NCBI GenBank assembly: GCA_937871645.1
Contig: CALMPZ010000231.1
Coordinates: 1 to 11,063, forward strand
Reading direction: 5' to 3'
From: an uncultured Polymorphobacter sp.
Lineage (GTDB): Bacteria > Pseudomonadota > Alphaproteobacteria > Sphingomonadales > Sphingomonadaceae
Length of the DNA stretch: 11,063 nucleotides
Below, piece after piece: positions 1-7,836 of this stretch (its first letter is position 1; each line of letters begins with the position of its first letter). The position numbers and the translations under genes were made by a program. The notes under the pieces are model-generated. The model was not told the DNA's origin. It ran no database searches and saw nothing but the letters and a program-made list of their open reading frames with translations.

Positions 1-1026
1 GATTAGCCCCATACTCTGCAGAGTGGGGTGGATCGGTACTAATCGTTCGCTGGCCGTCGTTTTGAGCTGCTTGTCTTCGGCACCTTGCGCGGTAACGATA
101 AAACACCAGACGCCATCGAGTTCCTGCACATCGGCAGCATGGAGCTGGCAAATTTCGTTGAGCCGCATCCCGGAAAACAGTGCGATGGCGGGTATCCAGA
201 AGCGCGCACGCTTTGGCATCGCGCTTCCGGGTTCGGCGTACCCATGCTCATCATCCCGACAACCGCGAAAGATCGGTGCATCGAAAATTTGCTGCAGCTG
301 GGGAACCGAGAACGGAAGTCGTCGGTCGCGCGCCGCAGTGGCGTCGGGGATGCGAAGTCCTCTTGCGGGATTGCTGGCAACGATCTCTTCCTTGATGGCC
401 CAGTTGAACAGCCCGGACAGCTTGTTCATGTATTCGTTCGCGTTCGCCGCACTCATCGGTGGGATGCCTTGCGCGACCGCAATATCGGCGATCTCGCGAA
501 GCGTCGTATTTGGCCAACGCTTTCGCGCGTTTGTTGGGAGTCTTTGCAAAAGAGCGAAAATCTCACGGCAGGTTCCGCGATTGATAGACGTCATGGGCGT
601 TTCCGCACCCACGATGTCAACGATCGCCGCGTACGTTGTTCTATAGGTGTGAGAACTCTTTTTCGTTCTGGCCGAGGTCGGATCACTGAGAAATAGATCG
701 CATACTGTCCGGACGCTGATGGGTGCCGAAGCAGCGCCCAACGCAGTGGTATGAGTGTTCGGACGCGCCAATTGATCCGGTTGTGACGCCTCGGGCACCA
801 CTAGAGCATGTACAGATTTTGCATCCTGTACATCGGCAAAATATGCCTCGATCTCGAAAGCCATTTTTCGAACTGTTCGAAGCGCGTCGGAATAGGAAGT
901 CGTCCGCAATGACCGACTGATGTCACACTTCCCGACGATTCCGACGAGATTTTGGGGGACACGAACTCTGTACTGATAAACTGCACCACGGCGCCATAGG
1001 CCGAGATGCCTGCCATTGTGTGACAC
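1..1026 (-). CDS. Tyrosine-recombinase integrase of a tRNA-associated mobile element, C-terminus cut by window edge
   Basis: This is a site-specific recombinase predicted to integrate and excise a mobile element at the neighbouring tRNA-Thr. The minus-strand frame is open without a stop from the GTG at 1026 to the window edge (342 residues). The N-terminal part (about 1-70) reads like the DUF6538 arm found in this integrase class, with RVRVPQNLVG and SRSLRTTSYSDALRTV. A helical core-binding domain covers about 103-215 (SVRTVCDLF, SHTYRTTY). The catalytic domain starts near 236. ARFWIPAIALFSGMRLNEICQL holds the first catalytic Arg (R288). The KTTASERLVPIHP segment (about 322-334) has the beta-hairpin Lys and the usual VPIHP. 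The His-x-x-Arg and Tyr residues would lie beyond the window. The start is uncertain: GTG 1026 fits the family N-terminus, but no Shine-Dalgarno is visible, and the ATG at 1016 is in another frame. Base composition is less GC-rich than the genes to the right, which suits acquired DNA. Confidence 0.88.
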   Translation of the reverse strand, partial: MSHNGRHLGLWRRGAVYQYRVRVPQNLVGIVGKCDISRSLRTTSYSDALRTVRKMAFEIEAYFADVQDAKSVHALVVPEASQPDQLARPNTHTTALGAASAPISVRTVCDLFLSDPTSARTKKSSHTYRTTYAAIVDIVGAETPMTSINRGTCREIFALLQRLPTNARKRWPNTTLREIADIAVAQGIPPMSAANANEYMNKLSGLFNWAIKEEIVASNPARGLRIPDATAARDRRLPFSVPQLQQIFDAPIFRGCRDDEHGYAEPGSAMPKRARFWIPAIALFSGMRLNEICQLHAADVQELDGVWCFIVTAQGAEDKQLKTTASERLVPIHPTLQSMGLI

Positions 1027-1110
1027 CGATGTGTGACAGTTTGGACGAGTTTTTAACGAACAATTTGAACGCTTTACTCCACCCTTGGCGGCGACCGTGT
1101 GTGACACAGT
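918..1110. repeat. Four copies of the octamer GTGTGACA around the integrase start
   Basis: GTGTGACA occurs directly on the plus strand at 1018-1025, 1031-1038 and 1099-1106, and inverted (TGTCACAC) at 921-928. Two copies extend to GTGTGACAC, a palindrome around a central base. Their place between the tRNA end and the first codons of the integrase suggests protein-binding sites, either for the integrase arm domain, an excisionase, or a repressor of int. That role is inference; the repeats themselves are seen directly. Confidence 0.55.
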
Positions 1111-1128
1111 TGTGCTACACTCTGAGCA

Positions 1129-1154
1129 CAGCTCCCCCGTAGGGGACTGTTTTT
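1129..1154 (+). terminator. Terminator-like hairpin with T-run between integrase and tRNA-Thr
   Basis: On the plus strand, bases 1129-1137 pair with 1142-1149 (CAG, a bulged C, then TCCCC against GGGGACTG) around a 4-base loop, followed directly by TTTTT at 1150-1154. This has the form of an intrinsic terminator, but it is oriented for plus-strand transcripts running toward the tRNA, and no plus-strand gene lies to its left in the window. On the minus strand the hairpin follows the tRNA 3' end but has no T-run after it. It may insulate the tRNA from antisense reading, or be part of the attachment-site region. Confidence 0.35.
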
Positions 1155-1172
1155 CAACGATTTTTGAAGGAA

Positions 1173-1248
1173 TGGTGCCGCTTAGGTGACTCGAACACCT
1201 GACCCCATCATTACGAATGATGTGCTCTACCGGCTGAGCTAAAGCGGC
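1173..1248 (-). tRNA. tRNA-Thr (anticodon CGT)
   Basis: The minus strand folds as a full 76-base tRNA including an encoded CCA end. The acceptor stem is GCCGCTT/AAGCGGC, and the D stem GCTC pairs with GAGC. The anticodon stem CATCA/TGATG encloses the loop TTCGTAA, so the anticodon is CGT, reading threonine ACG codons. The T arm is AGGTG-TTCGAGT-CACCT. The gene is intact. Its 3' end points at the integrase, so it is the probable insertion target, with the element supplying an identical 3' end at integration. Confidence 0.97.
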
Positions 1249-1258
1249 GGTGTCGGGG

Positions 1259-1287
1259 GCAATAGCAGCGACTCCCGCGATATACAA
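1259..1287 (-). promoter_or_regulatory. Candidate promoter of tRNA-Thr
   Basis: On the minus strand, TTGTAT (1287-1282) and TATTGC (1264-1259) are separated by 17 bases, and the second box ends 10 bases before the mature tRNA 5' end. The match to sigma-70 consensus is partial, so this rests on spacing and position. Confidence 0.35.
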
Positions 1288-1356
1288 GCGGCGTGCGGCG
1301 CAAGTGGGCTGTGGTCGTGTCGTTATTCGTGCGGGACGGTCAGAGGGACCAGCGAC

Positions 1357-1986
1357 ATGCGGCAGGACAGCGTCAATCGGGGGAAGGCGGGACGCAGCGC
1401 GCGTGACGCGGCGCCAGCCGGCGACGTGCGCTTTGACCTGCCGCCGGTGTTCGGCGGCGACGATGACCGTCGCATGGCGCAGCGTGCCGAGGCGCAGTGG
1501 CAAGCCGCACGGGCGCCGCACGCTGCCATGCCCGGTCACCGCGACATGGCGACCGGCGCGGCGGGGGCATTTGCCGAGCATGCGCTGCTGCTCGACTTGC
1601 GGCGCGGCGACCGCGTCGACGTGTTGTTCGCCGGTGCCGCAGTGATGGCAGCGTTCGGCATCGCACCGGGCTATCTGGCCAGTGATGGTGACGGCGGGCT
1701 GGCGGCGCTGCTGCTCGATAGCTGCGAGCTGATGCGGTTGTGGCACGCGATCGTGCCGGTCGATGCGGCGCTTGCCGGCAGCACCAGCGCCTGCCTGTTG
1801 ACGCGCGGCGTGCTGCTGCCGCTGGCCGATGATGCGGGCGGGTTCGGCTATGTGCATGGCGTGCTCAACTGGAAGCAGCTGCTCGACCGCGCGGCATCGG
1901 AAAATCTGCGGCGCGAGGTCAATGTAGTGCTACGCGGTGACTCCGCGCTTTTGTCGGCATTTCCGGAGTCTTTACGCAAAAACTGA
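1357..1986 (+). CDS. Hypothetical protein with a PAS_5-like domain
   Basis: A 209-residue soluble protein with no signal peptide or membrane segment. ATG 1357 is preceded by GAGGGA about 8 bases upstream, a good ribosome site. The first 45 residues are charged and low in complexity. From about 45 to 175 the chain resembles the PAS_5 family of alphaproteobacterial proteins: an opening helix with a Trp, a strand HALLLDLRRGDRVDVLFAG (75-93), a helical section ending in LMRLWHAIV, then TSACLLTRGVLLPLADDAG (143-161), which matches the family's typical PL-D-D-G segment, and GYVHGVLNW (164-172). The family assignment comes from pattern memory and is moderate in strength. The ligand and role are unknown. 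The tRNA is divergent on the left. The glutamate dehydrogenase follows in the same direction, but the gap of about 170 bases with its own signals argues against a tight operon. Confidence 0.7.
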   Translation: MRQDSVNRGKAGRSARDAAPAGDVRFDLPPVFGGDDDRRMAQRAEAQWQAARAPHAAMPGHRDMATGAAGAFAEHALLLDLRRGDRVDVLFAGAAVMAAFGIAPGYLASDGDGGLAALLLDSCELMRLWHAIVPVDAALAGSTSACLLTRGVLLPLADDAGGFGYVHGVLNWKQLLDRAASENLRREVNVVLRGDSALLSAFPESLRKN

Positions 1987-2157
1987 TGAACTTTTCAAAT
2001 TCGCTGACCGATTCCATGCGAAAATGTGGACAAACCCGTCGAAATCGACACAAAATTCGCAAAATCCATCATTGCTTGCGCATAGCAATATCATTGTCCT
2101 ATTGCCGCGCCCGACGCATAAGCGGTGACGGATCCGGCGAGAGCGAGGAGCAAGGCA
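1987..2157 (+). promoter_or_regulatory. AT-rich regulatory gap upstream of the glutamate dehydrogenase
   Basis: This spacer is clearly more AT-rich than the genes on either side. It holds a perfect inverted repeat GTCGA-AA-TCGAC (2038-2049), a second one ATTGCT-N7-AGCAAT (2071-2089), and a direct repeat AAATTCGC at 1997-2004 and 2053-2060. TATCAT at 2089-2094 is a good -10 candidate without a clear -35 partner. If it is used, the second inverted repeat lies in the promoter spacer, where a repressor would act. GAGGAG at 2145-2150 is the ribosome site of the next gene. No small open reading frame here looks real. Confidence 0.45.
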
Positions 2158-5100
2158 ATGGCGGCACGAGCAGGCGACGATACGCCAGCCCCGGCAGGCG
2201 AAAACGCCAACCGACGGCTGTTTGCCGATTTGCTGTTTGCCACGGCGCTGCCCGGCGAGGCCGACAGCATCGACACTGCCGCCGCAGACCGCATCGTCGC
2301 GCAGGTCGCGACGCTTGCCGCCAGGCGCAGCCCCGGCACACCGGCCATCTCGCTCGATCCCATCGAAAGCCAGGGCGGTCGCCGCCGCCTCGGGTTGGCG
2401 ATTGTCAATGACGACATGCCGTTTCTGGTCGACTCGGTGTCGGCTGCCGTGACCAGCGCCGGGCTCGCCATCGACCGGTTGTTGCATCCCATTGTCACCG
2501 TGCGCCGCGACGACAAGGGCCGCCTGCTCAGCATTGCGGCCGCCGATGCCAACGCGCCCGCCACCGGCGAAGCGCGCGAGTCGCTGATCTACATCGAACT
2601 CGAACGCGTCAGCGCCAAGGCGCGGCTGGCGCTGGTCGAAACGCTGCACGGCGTGCTCGCCGATGTCCGCGTCGCGGTCAACGACTGGGCCGACATGCTC
2701 GCCGCGCTCAAGGCCGCAACGCGGGCGCTGGCCGACAATCCGCCGCCGGTCGCCCCGCATGCGGCGGCTGAAACCACGGCGTTCCTCGATTGGCTCGCCG
2801 CCGACAATTTTACGCTGCTCGGCGTGTCGCGCACCGATCTCGATAGCGGCGAAGTGGAAGGCCTCGGCCTGCTGCGCAACCCGAAGTTCGCGGTATGGGG
2901 TGACGACGCGCTGCCGGCGCCGGTGCAGAAGTTCCTCGACTCCCCCGAGCCGATGCTGGTCAGCAAGACCGGCGCGGTGTCGACGGTGCACCGCCACGTC
3001 AATTTCGACATGATTTCGGTCAAGGGCTATGACCGCCAGGGCCGCGCCGTCACCGAGACGCGCTTCATCGGGCTGTTCACCAGCTCGGCGCTGGCCACTT
3101 CGCCGCGCATGGTGCCGCTGCTGCGCCGCAAGGTCGCCGAAGTCATCGACGCGCTTGGCTTCGACGCCAAGGGCCACACTGGCAAGGCGCTCGTCCATGT
3201 CCTCGAAGCCTTCCCGCGCGAGGAACTGTTCGAAGCCAGCCCCGACCGATTGAAGTCGATGGCGCTTGGGCTGCTGTCGCTGCTCGACCGGCCGCGCCCC
3301 AAGCTCTTCGCACGCGCCGATGCCTATGGGCGGTTCGTGTCGGTGCTCGTCTATGTGCCGCGCGATGCCTATACCAGCGGCGTCCGCGAACGTGTCGGCG
3401 CGATGCTGACCACAGCACTCGGCGGCAAGCTGACGCGCTATGAAGTCGAACTGCGCGCCGAGGGCCTCGCCCGCGTCCACTACATCATCGGCACGCCGGG
3501 CGGTGAAGTCGCGCTCGACGAAGCTGCGCTCGATGCCCGGCTCGATACAATGGTGCGCGGCTGGGACGAACATATCGAAGCCGCACTCGCCGAAGTCGCT
3601 GGACCGGCGCGGGCCGCGCGCCTGACGTTGACGCACGGCAAGGCGTTCTCGCCGAGCTACCGCGCACAGTATAGTGCCGCCGATGCGGCGACCGACCTGC
3701 TGGCGCTGTCGCGGCTCGAGGACAGCCATGGCCGCGAGGTGCTGCTGTATCGCCGCGCCGGTGACGCACCGCAGGCGCTGCGGCTCAAGATCTACCGGCT
3801 CGGCCAGATCATCGCACTGTCCGACGCGGTGCCGGTGCTCGAAAACTTCGGGCTGCGTGTCATCGAGGAGTTCCCGTTCGACCTCGATGGCGGGCGGCTG
3901 GGCTGGATCCATGACTTCCTGCTCGAAGTCCAGGGCGAGGCGGCGACGCTCGACCTCGACGTGCTGCGCGCCCGCGTCGAGCCGGCGCTGCGCCACGTAC
4001 TGCTTGGCCAGCAGGAGAACGACGCGTTCAACGCGCTGGTCATTGGCTGCGGGCTTGGTGCCGAAACCGCCGGCTGGCTGCGTGCCTATTTCCGCTACCT
4101 GCGCCAGACCGGCATCAGCTACGGGCTGACCACCGTCGTCGATGCGCTGCGGCGCTATCCGGCGGTCACCGATGACATCGTCGCGCTGTTCCGCGCCAAG
4201 TTCGAGCTCGATGTCGATGATCGCGCCACCGCGATTGCCGCTGCCGCCGAACGCATCGACGCCGGGCTTGCCGACGTCACCGCGATCGATGACGACACGA
4301 TCCTGCGTCTCTACCAGTCGGTCATCGACGCGACCTTGCGCACCAACGCCTTCGTCCCCGGCGGCCCCGAAGCGCTGGCGTTCAAGCTCGACAGCCACGA
4401 AGTCCCCAACCTGCCGCCGCCGGTGCCGTACCGCGAAATCTGGGTCTATTCGCCGCGCGTCGAAGGTATCCACCTGCGCGGCGGGCCGATCGCGCGTGGC
4501 GGCCTGCGCTGGTCCGACCGGCGTGACGATTTCCGCACCGAAGTGCTCGGTCTCGTCAAGGCGCAGAAGGTCAAGAACACTGTCATCGTGCCGACCGGCG
4601 CCAAGGGCGGCTTCTATCCCAAGCAACTACCGGCGCCGTCAAACCGCGAGGCCTATGCCGCCGAAGGTGTCGAAGCCTATTCGATCTTCATCCGCGCGCT
4701 GCTGTCGCTGACCGACAATCTCGATGCCGCGGGCACCAACATCCCGCCCGACGATGTCGTCTGCCATGACGCGCCCGACCCCTATCTCGTGGTTGCCGCC
4801 GACAAGGGCACCGCGACCTTCTCCGACACCGCCAACGCCATCAGCCTGGCGCATGACGACGGGCGTGGATTCTGGCTCGGCGACGCTTTCGCCAGCGGCG
4901 GGCGCGTTGGGTATGACCATAAGGCAATGGCGATCACCGCACGCGGTGCGTGGATTTCGGTGCAGCGCCATTTCCGCGAACTTGGCGTCGATGTGCAGAC
5001 CGCGCCGGTGCGCGTCGCCGGCTGCGGTGACATGTCGGGCGACGTGTTCGGCAACGGCATGCTGCTGTCGAAGTCGATGAAGCTGGTCGCGGCGTTCGAC

Positions 5101-6894
5101 CACCGCCACTTCTTCTTCGACCCCGAACCCGACGTCAAAAAGGCGTTTGCCGAACGCCAGCGGCTGTTCGCGCTGCCGCGTTCGTCGTGGGATGACTATG
5201 ACCGCAAGCTGATTTCAAAGGGCGGCGGCGTCTTCCCGCGCAGCCAGAAATCGATCCCGCTGACCCCCGAAATCCGGCTCAGCCTCAACATTACCGCCGA
5301 CGCGCTGTCACCGACCGAACTCATCGTCGCCATCCTCAAGGCGAAGGTCGACCTGTTCTGGTTCGGCGGCATCGGCACCTATGTCCGCGCCAATTTCGAA
5401 AGCAACGTCGATGTCGGCGACCGCGCCAATGACGCGCACCGCGTCACCGGCGACCAGCTCGGCGCCAAGGTCGTCGGCGAAGGTGCCAACCTCGGGCTGA
5501 CGCAGGCCGGGCGCATCGAATTTGCCGAACACGGCGGCCGCATCAACACCGATTTCATCGACAACAGCGCCGGCGTCGATTGTTCGGACAACGAGGTCAA
5601 CATCAAGATCGCGCTCGGTAGCGAAGTCGCCGCCGGCCGCCTGACCGAAGAGGCGCGCAACACGCTGCTCGTCGAGATGACCGACGAAGTCGCCGAACTC
5701 GTGCTCCACGACAACATCATGCAGACGCAGGCGCTGTCGATTGCCGAACGCGGCGGTGCCGCCGCGATGCCGCGCTATATCCGGCTGATCCAGACGCTCG
5801 AGGCCAGCGCCGCCGAGCTCAACCGCGGCCTCGAAGGGTTGGCCAGCGACGATGTCCTCGTCCAGCGCGGCCGTGCCGGCGACGGCCTCGAACGCCCCGA
5901 ACTCGCGGTCATCATGGCCTATGCCAAGATGGCGGTTTACGACGCGCTGGTCGTCAGCCCGGTGTGCGACGATGCGCTGCTGCTGCCCGACCTGATGGGC
6001 GCCTTCCCCGATGCGATGGCGGCGCGCTTCCCGGCGGCAATCGAGACCCACCGGCTGCGCCGCGAACTCGTCGCCACCAAGCTGACCAACGAACTGATCA
6101 ACCGCGGCGGGCTGACCTTGCCGTTCGAACTCGCCGAAGAACTCGGTGTCAGTCTCGCGGACGTCGGCGGCGCGTTCGTCGCCGGGCGCGAGCTGTTCGA
6201 CTTCCGCGATCTGTGGGACGCCATCGACAACGCCGAAGTCCCCGGCCCGGTCCAGCTCGAACTCCACAGCTACGCCATCGAGGCGATGCGGTCGCAAATG
6301 GCCGACCTGCTGCGTGTCGGCGCCGGTGTCGGCGATCCCTCGGCGCTGGTCAGCCGCCTCAAGCCCGGCCTCGACCGCCTCGGTGAACGCATCGCGCAGC
6401 TGCTGCGCCCCGAACCGCAGGCGCAGATCGACTGGTTCGCCGCGACGCTCAACCGCGCCGGCGCACCGCGCGACGTCGCCGACCGGCTGGTGCGGATGCA
6501 CGCGCTCGACGGCTCGGTCGGCATCGGCCTGCTCGCCGCCGACCTCGGCGGCGACGAAGCGCAGGTCGCGATGGGCTATACGCATCTCGGCGAAACGCTC
6601 GGGCTCGACTGGGCCAAGGGCGCGGCGCTGCTGCTCGCCCCCACCGACCCGTGGGAACGCCTGCTCAAGGCCGGGCTGGTGCGCGATTTCGAACAACTGC
6701 GCCTCGACCTGATGCGCCGCATCGTCAAGCCCGGCGGCGATCCGGTGGCAGAGGTCAACACCTGGCTCGCCGACAACCATGCGCGCGCCAACCGCGTCTG
6801 CGCTTTGGTGTCGCGCGCCCGCCACAGCGGTGCGGTGACGACGGCAATGCTCGCGCATGTCGCCAGCCAGGCGCGCGCTGTGCTGGCGGGGTAG
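2158..6894 (+). CDS. NAD-specific glutamate dehydrogenase, large (180-kDa) type
   Basis: Cytoplasmic enzyme (EC 1.4.1.2) that oxidatively deaminates L-glutamate to 2-oxoglutarate and ammonium with NAD+, feeding amino-acid carbon into the TCA cycle. The 1,578 residues match the usual size of about 1,600 for the large bacterial class (Bac_GDH family). The first roughly 700 residues are the regulatory N-terminal region with ACT-like segments. The catalytic core has GIHLRGGPIARGGLRWSDR (from 770), PTGAKGGFYPK (812-822, with the expected catalytic Lys K816) and YDHKAMAITARGAW (from 919). The nucleotide-binding segment GCGDMSGDVFGNGM spans 955-968. A long helical C-terminal region follows. ATG 2158 is chosen because GAGGAG lies 7 bases upstream; the in-frame GTG at 2125 has no ribosome site. 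No frameshift or missing motif is seen. Its stop is 3 bases from the convergent stop of the next gene. Often named gdhB or gdh2; the symbol is left blank because usage varies. Confidence 0.97.
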   Translation: MAARAGDDTPAPAGENANRRLFADLLFATALPGEADSIDTAAADRIVAQVATLAARRSPGTPAISLDPIESQGGRRRLGLAIVNDDMPFLVDSVSAAVTSAGLAIDRLLHPIVTVRRDDKGRLLSIAAADANAPATGEARESLIYIELERVSAKARLALVETLHGVLADVRVAVNDWADMLAALKAATRALADNPPPVAPHAAAETTAFLDWLAADNFTLLGVSRTDLDSGEVEGLGLLRNPKFAVWGDDALPAPVQKFLDSPEPMLVSKTGAVSTVHRHVNFDMISVKGYDRQGRAVTETRFIGLFTSSALATSPRMVPLLRRKVAEVIDALGFDAKGHTGKALVHVLEAFPREELFEASPDRLKSMALGLLSLLDRPRPKLFARADAYGRFVSVLVYVPRDAYTSGVRERVGAMLTTALGGKLTRYEVELRAEGLARVHYIIGTPGGEVALDEAALDARLDTMVRGWDEHIEAALAEVAGPARAARLTLTHGKAFSPSYRAQYSAADAATDLLALSRLEDSHGREVLLYRRAGDAPQALRLKIYRLGQIIALSDAVPVLENFGLRVIEEFPFDLDGGRLGWIHDFLLEVQGEAATLDLDVLRARVEPALRHVLLGQQENDAFNALVIGCGLGAETAGWLRAYFRYLRQTGISYGLTTVVDALRRYPAVTDDIVALFRAKFELDVDDRATAIAAAAERIDAGLADVTAIDDDTILRLYQSVIDATLRTNAFVPGGPEALAFKLDSHEVPNLPPPVPYREIWVYSPRVEGIHLRGGPIARGGLRWSDRRDDFRTEVLGLVKAQKVKNTVIVPTGAKGGFYPKQLPAPSNREAYAAEGVEAYSIFIRALLSLTDNLDAAGTNIPPDDVVCHDAPDPYLVVAADKGTATFSDTANAISLAHDDGRGFWLGDAFASGGRVGYDHKAMAITARGAWISVQRHFRELGVDVQTAPVRVAGCGDMSGDVFGNGMLLSKSMKLVAAFDHRHFFFDPEPDVKKAFAERQRLFALPRSSWDDYDRKLISKGGGVFPRSQKSIPLTPEIRLSLNITADALSPTELIVAILKAKVDLFWFGGIGTYVRANFESNVDVGDRANDAHRVTGDQLGAKVVGEGANLGLTQAGRIEFAEHGGRINTDFIDNSAGVDCSDNEVNIKIALGSEVAAGRLTEEARNTLLVEMTDEVAELVLHDNIMQTQALSIAERGGAAAMPRYIRLIQTLEASAAELNRGLEGLASDDVLVQRGRAGDGLERPELAVIMAYAKMAVYDALVVSPVCDDALLLPDLMGAFPDAMAARFPAAIETHRLRRELVATKLTNELINRGGLTLPFELAEELGVSLADVGGAFVAGRELFDFRDLWDAIDNAEVPGPVQLELHSYAIEAMRSQMADLLRVGAGVGDPSALVSRLKPGLDRLGERIAQLLRPEPQAQIDWFAATLNRAGAPRDVADRLVRMHALDGSVGIGLLAADLGGDEAQVAMGYTHLGETLGLDWAKGAALLLAPTDPWERLLKAGLVRDFEQLRLDLMRRIVKPGGDPVAEVNTWLADNHARANRVCALVSRARHSGAVTTAMLAHVASQARAVLAG

Positions 6895-6897
6895 CGG

Positions 6898-7836
6898 CTA
6901 GAACGTCCCGCGCAGGTTGATGCGGAAGCCGCTGCCTTCGGGCGCGCTGGCGTTACCGGTTACCGGGCCGCCATAGGTCGCGACCACGCCGAACGCCGGT
7001 GACAGGTTGAGCCCGACCGAGACGCCGAGCCCGAGCCACTGCTTGGTGTTGTTGTCGGCGACGCCGTCGGTGGTGGTGGCGCCGCCGCTGTTGACGCCGC
7101 CGTCGAGCGAGGCCCAAAGCGCGCGGTTGAAGTTGTGCGTCAGATGCCCCTCCATGCGGAACAGCGCCGTTTGCGTGCGCCGGCCGGCGCGGAACGGTGC
7201 GTCATTGGGGGTGTACATAATGACGCTCGGCACGACTTCGATCGTCGTCAGCTTCGGCGACAGATACGATCCGCCGAGCATCCAGCCGAACGGCATGCCA
7301 AGCCGGAACGCCCAGCGGTTGGTGCCGAGGTTGAGCACCTTGGTGTCGTCATATTCGCCGGTCGGCGCCGTCGCCTGCGCCAGCACGCCAAGCGAGAAAC
7401 CCGGCTTGTACCGGACATATTGCGCCTTGGTCAGCGCCGGTGAGCCGATGACGCCGAACACGCCCATCACCGTCAGGTCGCCGAGCCCGCTGCTTTCGCC
7501 CGACCGCACCAGTGTGTTGCCGAACGGGCCGCCCAGCGCGAATTCGCCCTGAACCCGGCCGAACGGCATCGCCACGACCAGCCCGGCGGCATTGCCGCCG
7601 ATGGCGACGGTGCGGGTGTATTGCAGCACGCCGACATCGATGCTGCCATCGAGGCCCTTGATCGCCGTCGACGGATCGAGCGAGCTGTTCGAATCCTCGA
7701 AAATGCCGATCAGGTTGAAATTGTTGCTACCCACCGGCAGCGGAAAATAGGCGCGCGGCCCGTCATCAATCGCCAGCGCCGGCATTGCCGTAGTCGCCAG
7801 CGTGGCCGCGGCCAGCTTCTTCATCCATGCGCGCAT
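6898..7836 (-). CDS. Predicted outer-membrane beta-barrel protein (phenol MetA-type 'transporter' family)
   Basis: A 312-residue secreted protein. The N-terminus has Lys at 6-7, a hydrophobic stretch rich in Ala, Leu and Thr, and a signal-peptidase site ALA-ID after residue 22. The mature part alternates polar and hydrophobic residues in strand-length runs (GLVVAMPFGRVQGEF, FSLGVLAQATAPTGEY, WLGLGVSVGLNLSPAFGVVATYGG) and ends in Phe, as outer-membrane barrels do. The GLGDLTVMGVFGV and APTGEYDDTKVLNLGTNRW segments resemble the Phenol_MetA_deg family, often annotated simply as transporter. The substrate is unknown. ATG 7836 has AGGGGA 8 bases upstream; an open frame continues to 8205, but its upstream part overlaps the regulator gene and has no such signal. 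It is divergent from the Crp-like gene, which may control it. Confidence 0.85.
   Translation of the reverse strand: MRAWMKKLAAATLATTAMPALAIDDGPRAYFPLPVGSNNFNLIGIFEDSNSSLDPSTAIKGLDGSIDVGVLQYTRTVAIGGNAAGLVVAMPFGRVQGEFALGGPFGNTLVRSGESSGLGDLTVMGVFGVIGSPALTKAQYVRYKPGFSLGVLAQATAPTGEYDDTKVLNLGTNRWAFRLGMPFGWMLGGSYLSPKLTTIEVVPSVIMYTPNDAPFRAGRRTQTALFRMEGHLTHNFNRALWASLDGGVNSGGATTTDGVADNNTKQWLGLGVSVGLNLSPAFGVVATYGGPVTGNASAPEGSGFRINLRGTF

Noticed and set aside
23..696. Plus-strand open frames of about 200 codons
   Set aside because: They overlap the integrase reading frame on the minus strand, which has clear family motifs; these plus frames have none.
1249..1645. Plus-strand open frame of 131 codons near the tRNA
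   Set aside because: Overlaps the better-supported PAS_5-like gene in another frame and has an Arg/Cys-rich shadow composition.
2125..2157. Upstream GTG start for glutamate dehydrogenase
   Set aside because: No ribosome site precedes it, while ATG 2158 has GAGGAG at ideal spacing.
1972..4626. Minus-strand open frame of 884 codons
   Set aside because: Lies antisense to the well-recognised glutamate dehydrogenase. Its Arg-, Gly- and Asp-rich translation is typical of a shadow frame in GC-rich DNA and matches no family I know.
5308..6858. Minus-strand open frame of 516 codons
   Set aside because: Also antisense to the glutamate dehydrogenase, with low-complexity shadow composition and no start signal.
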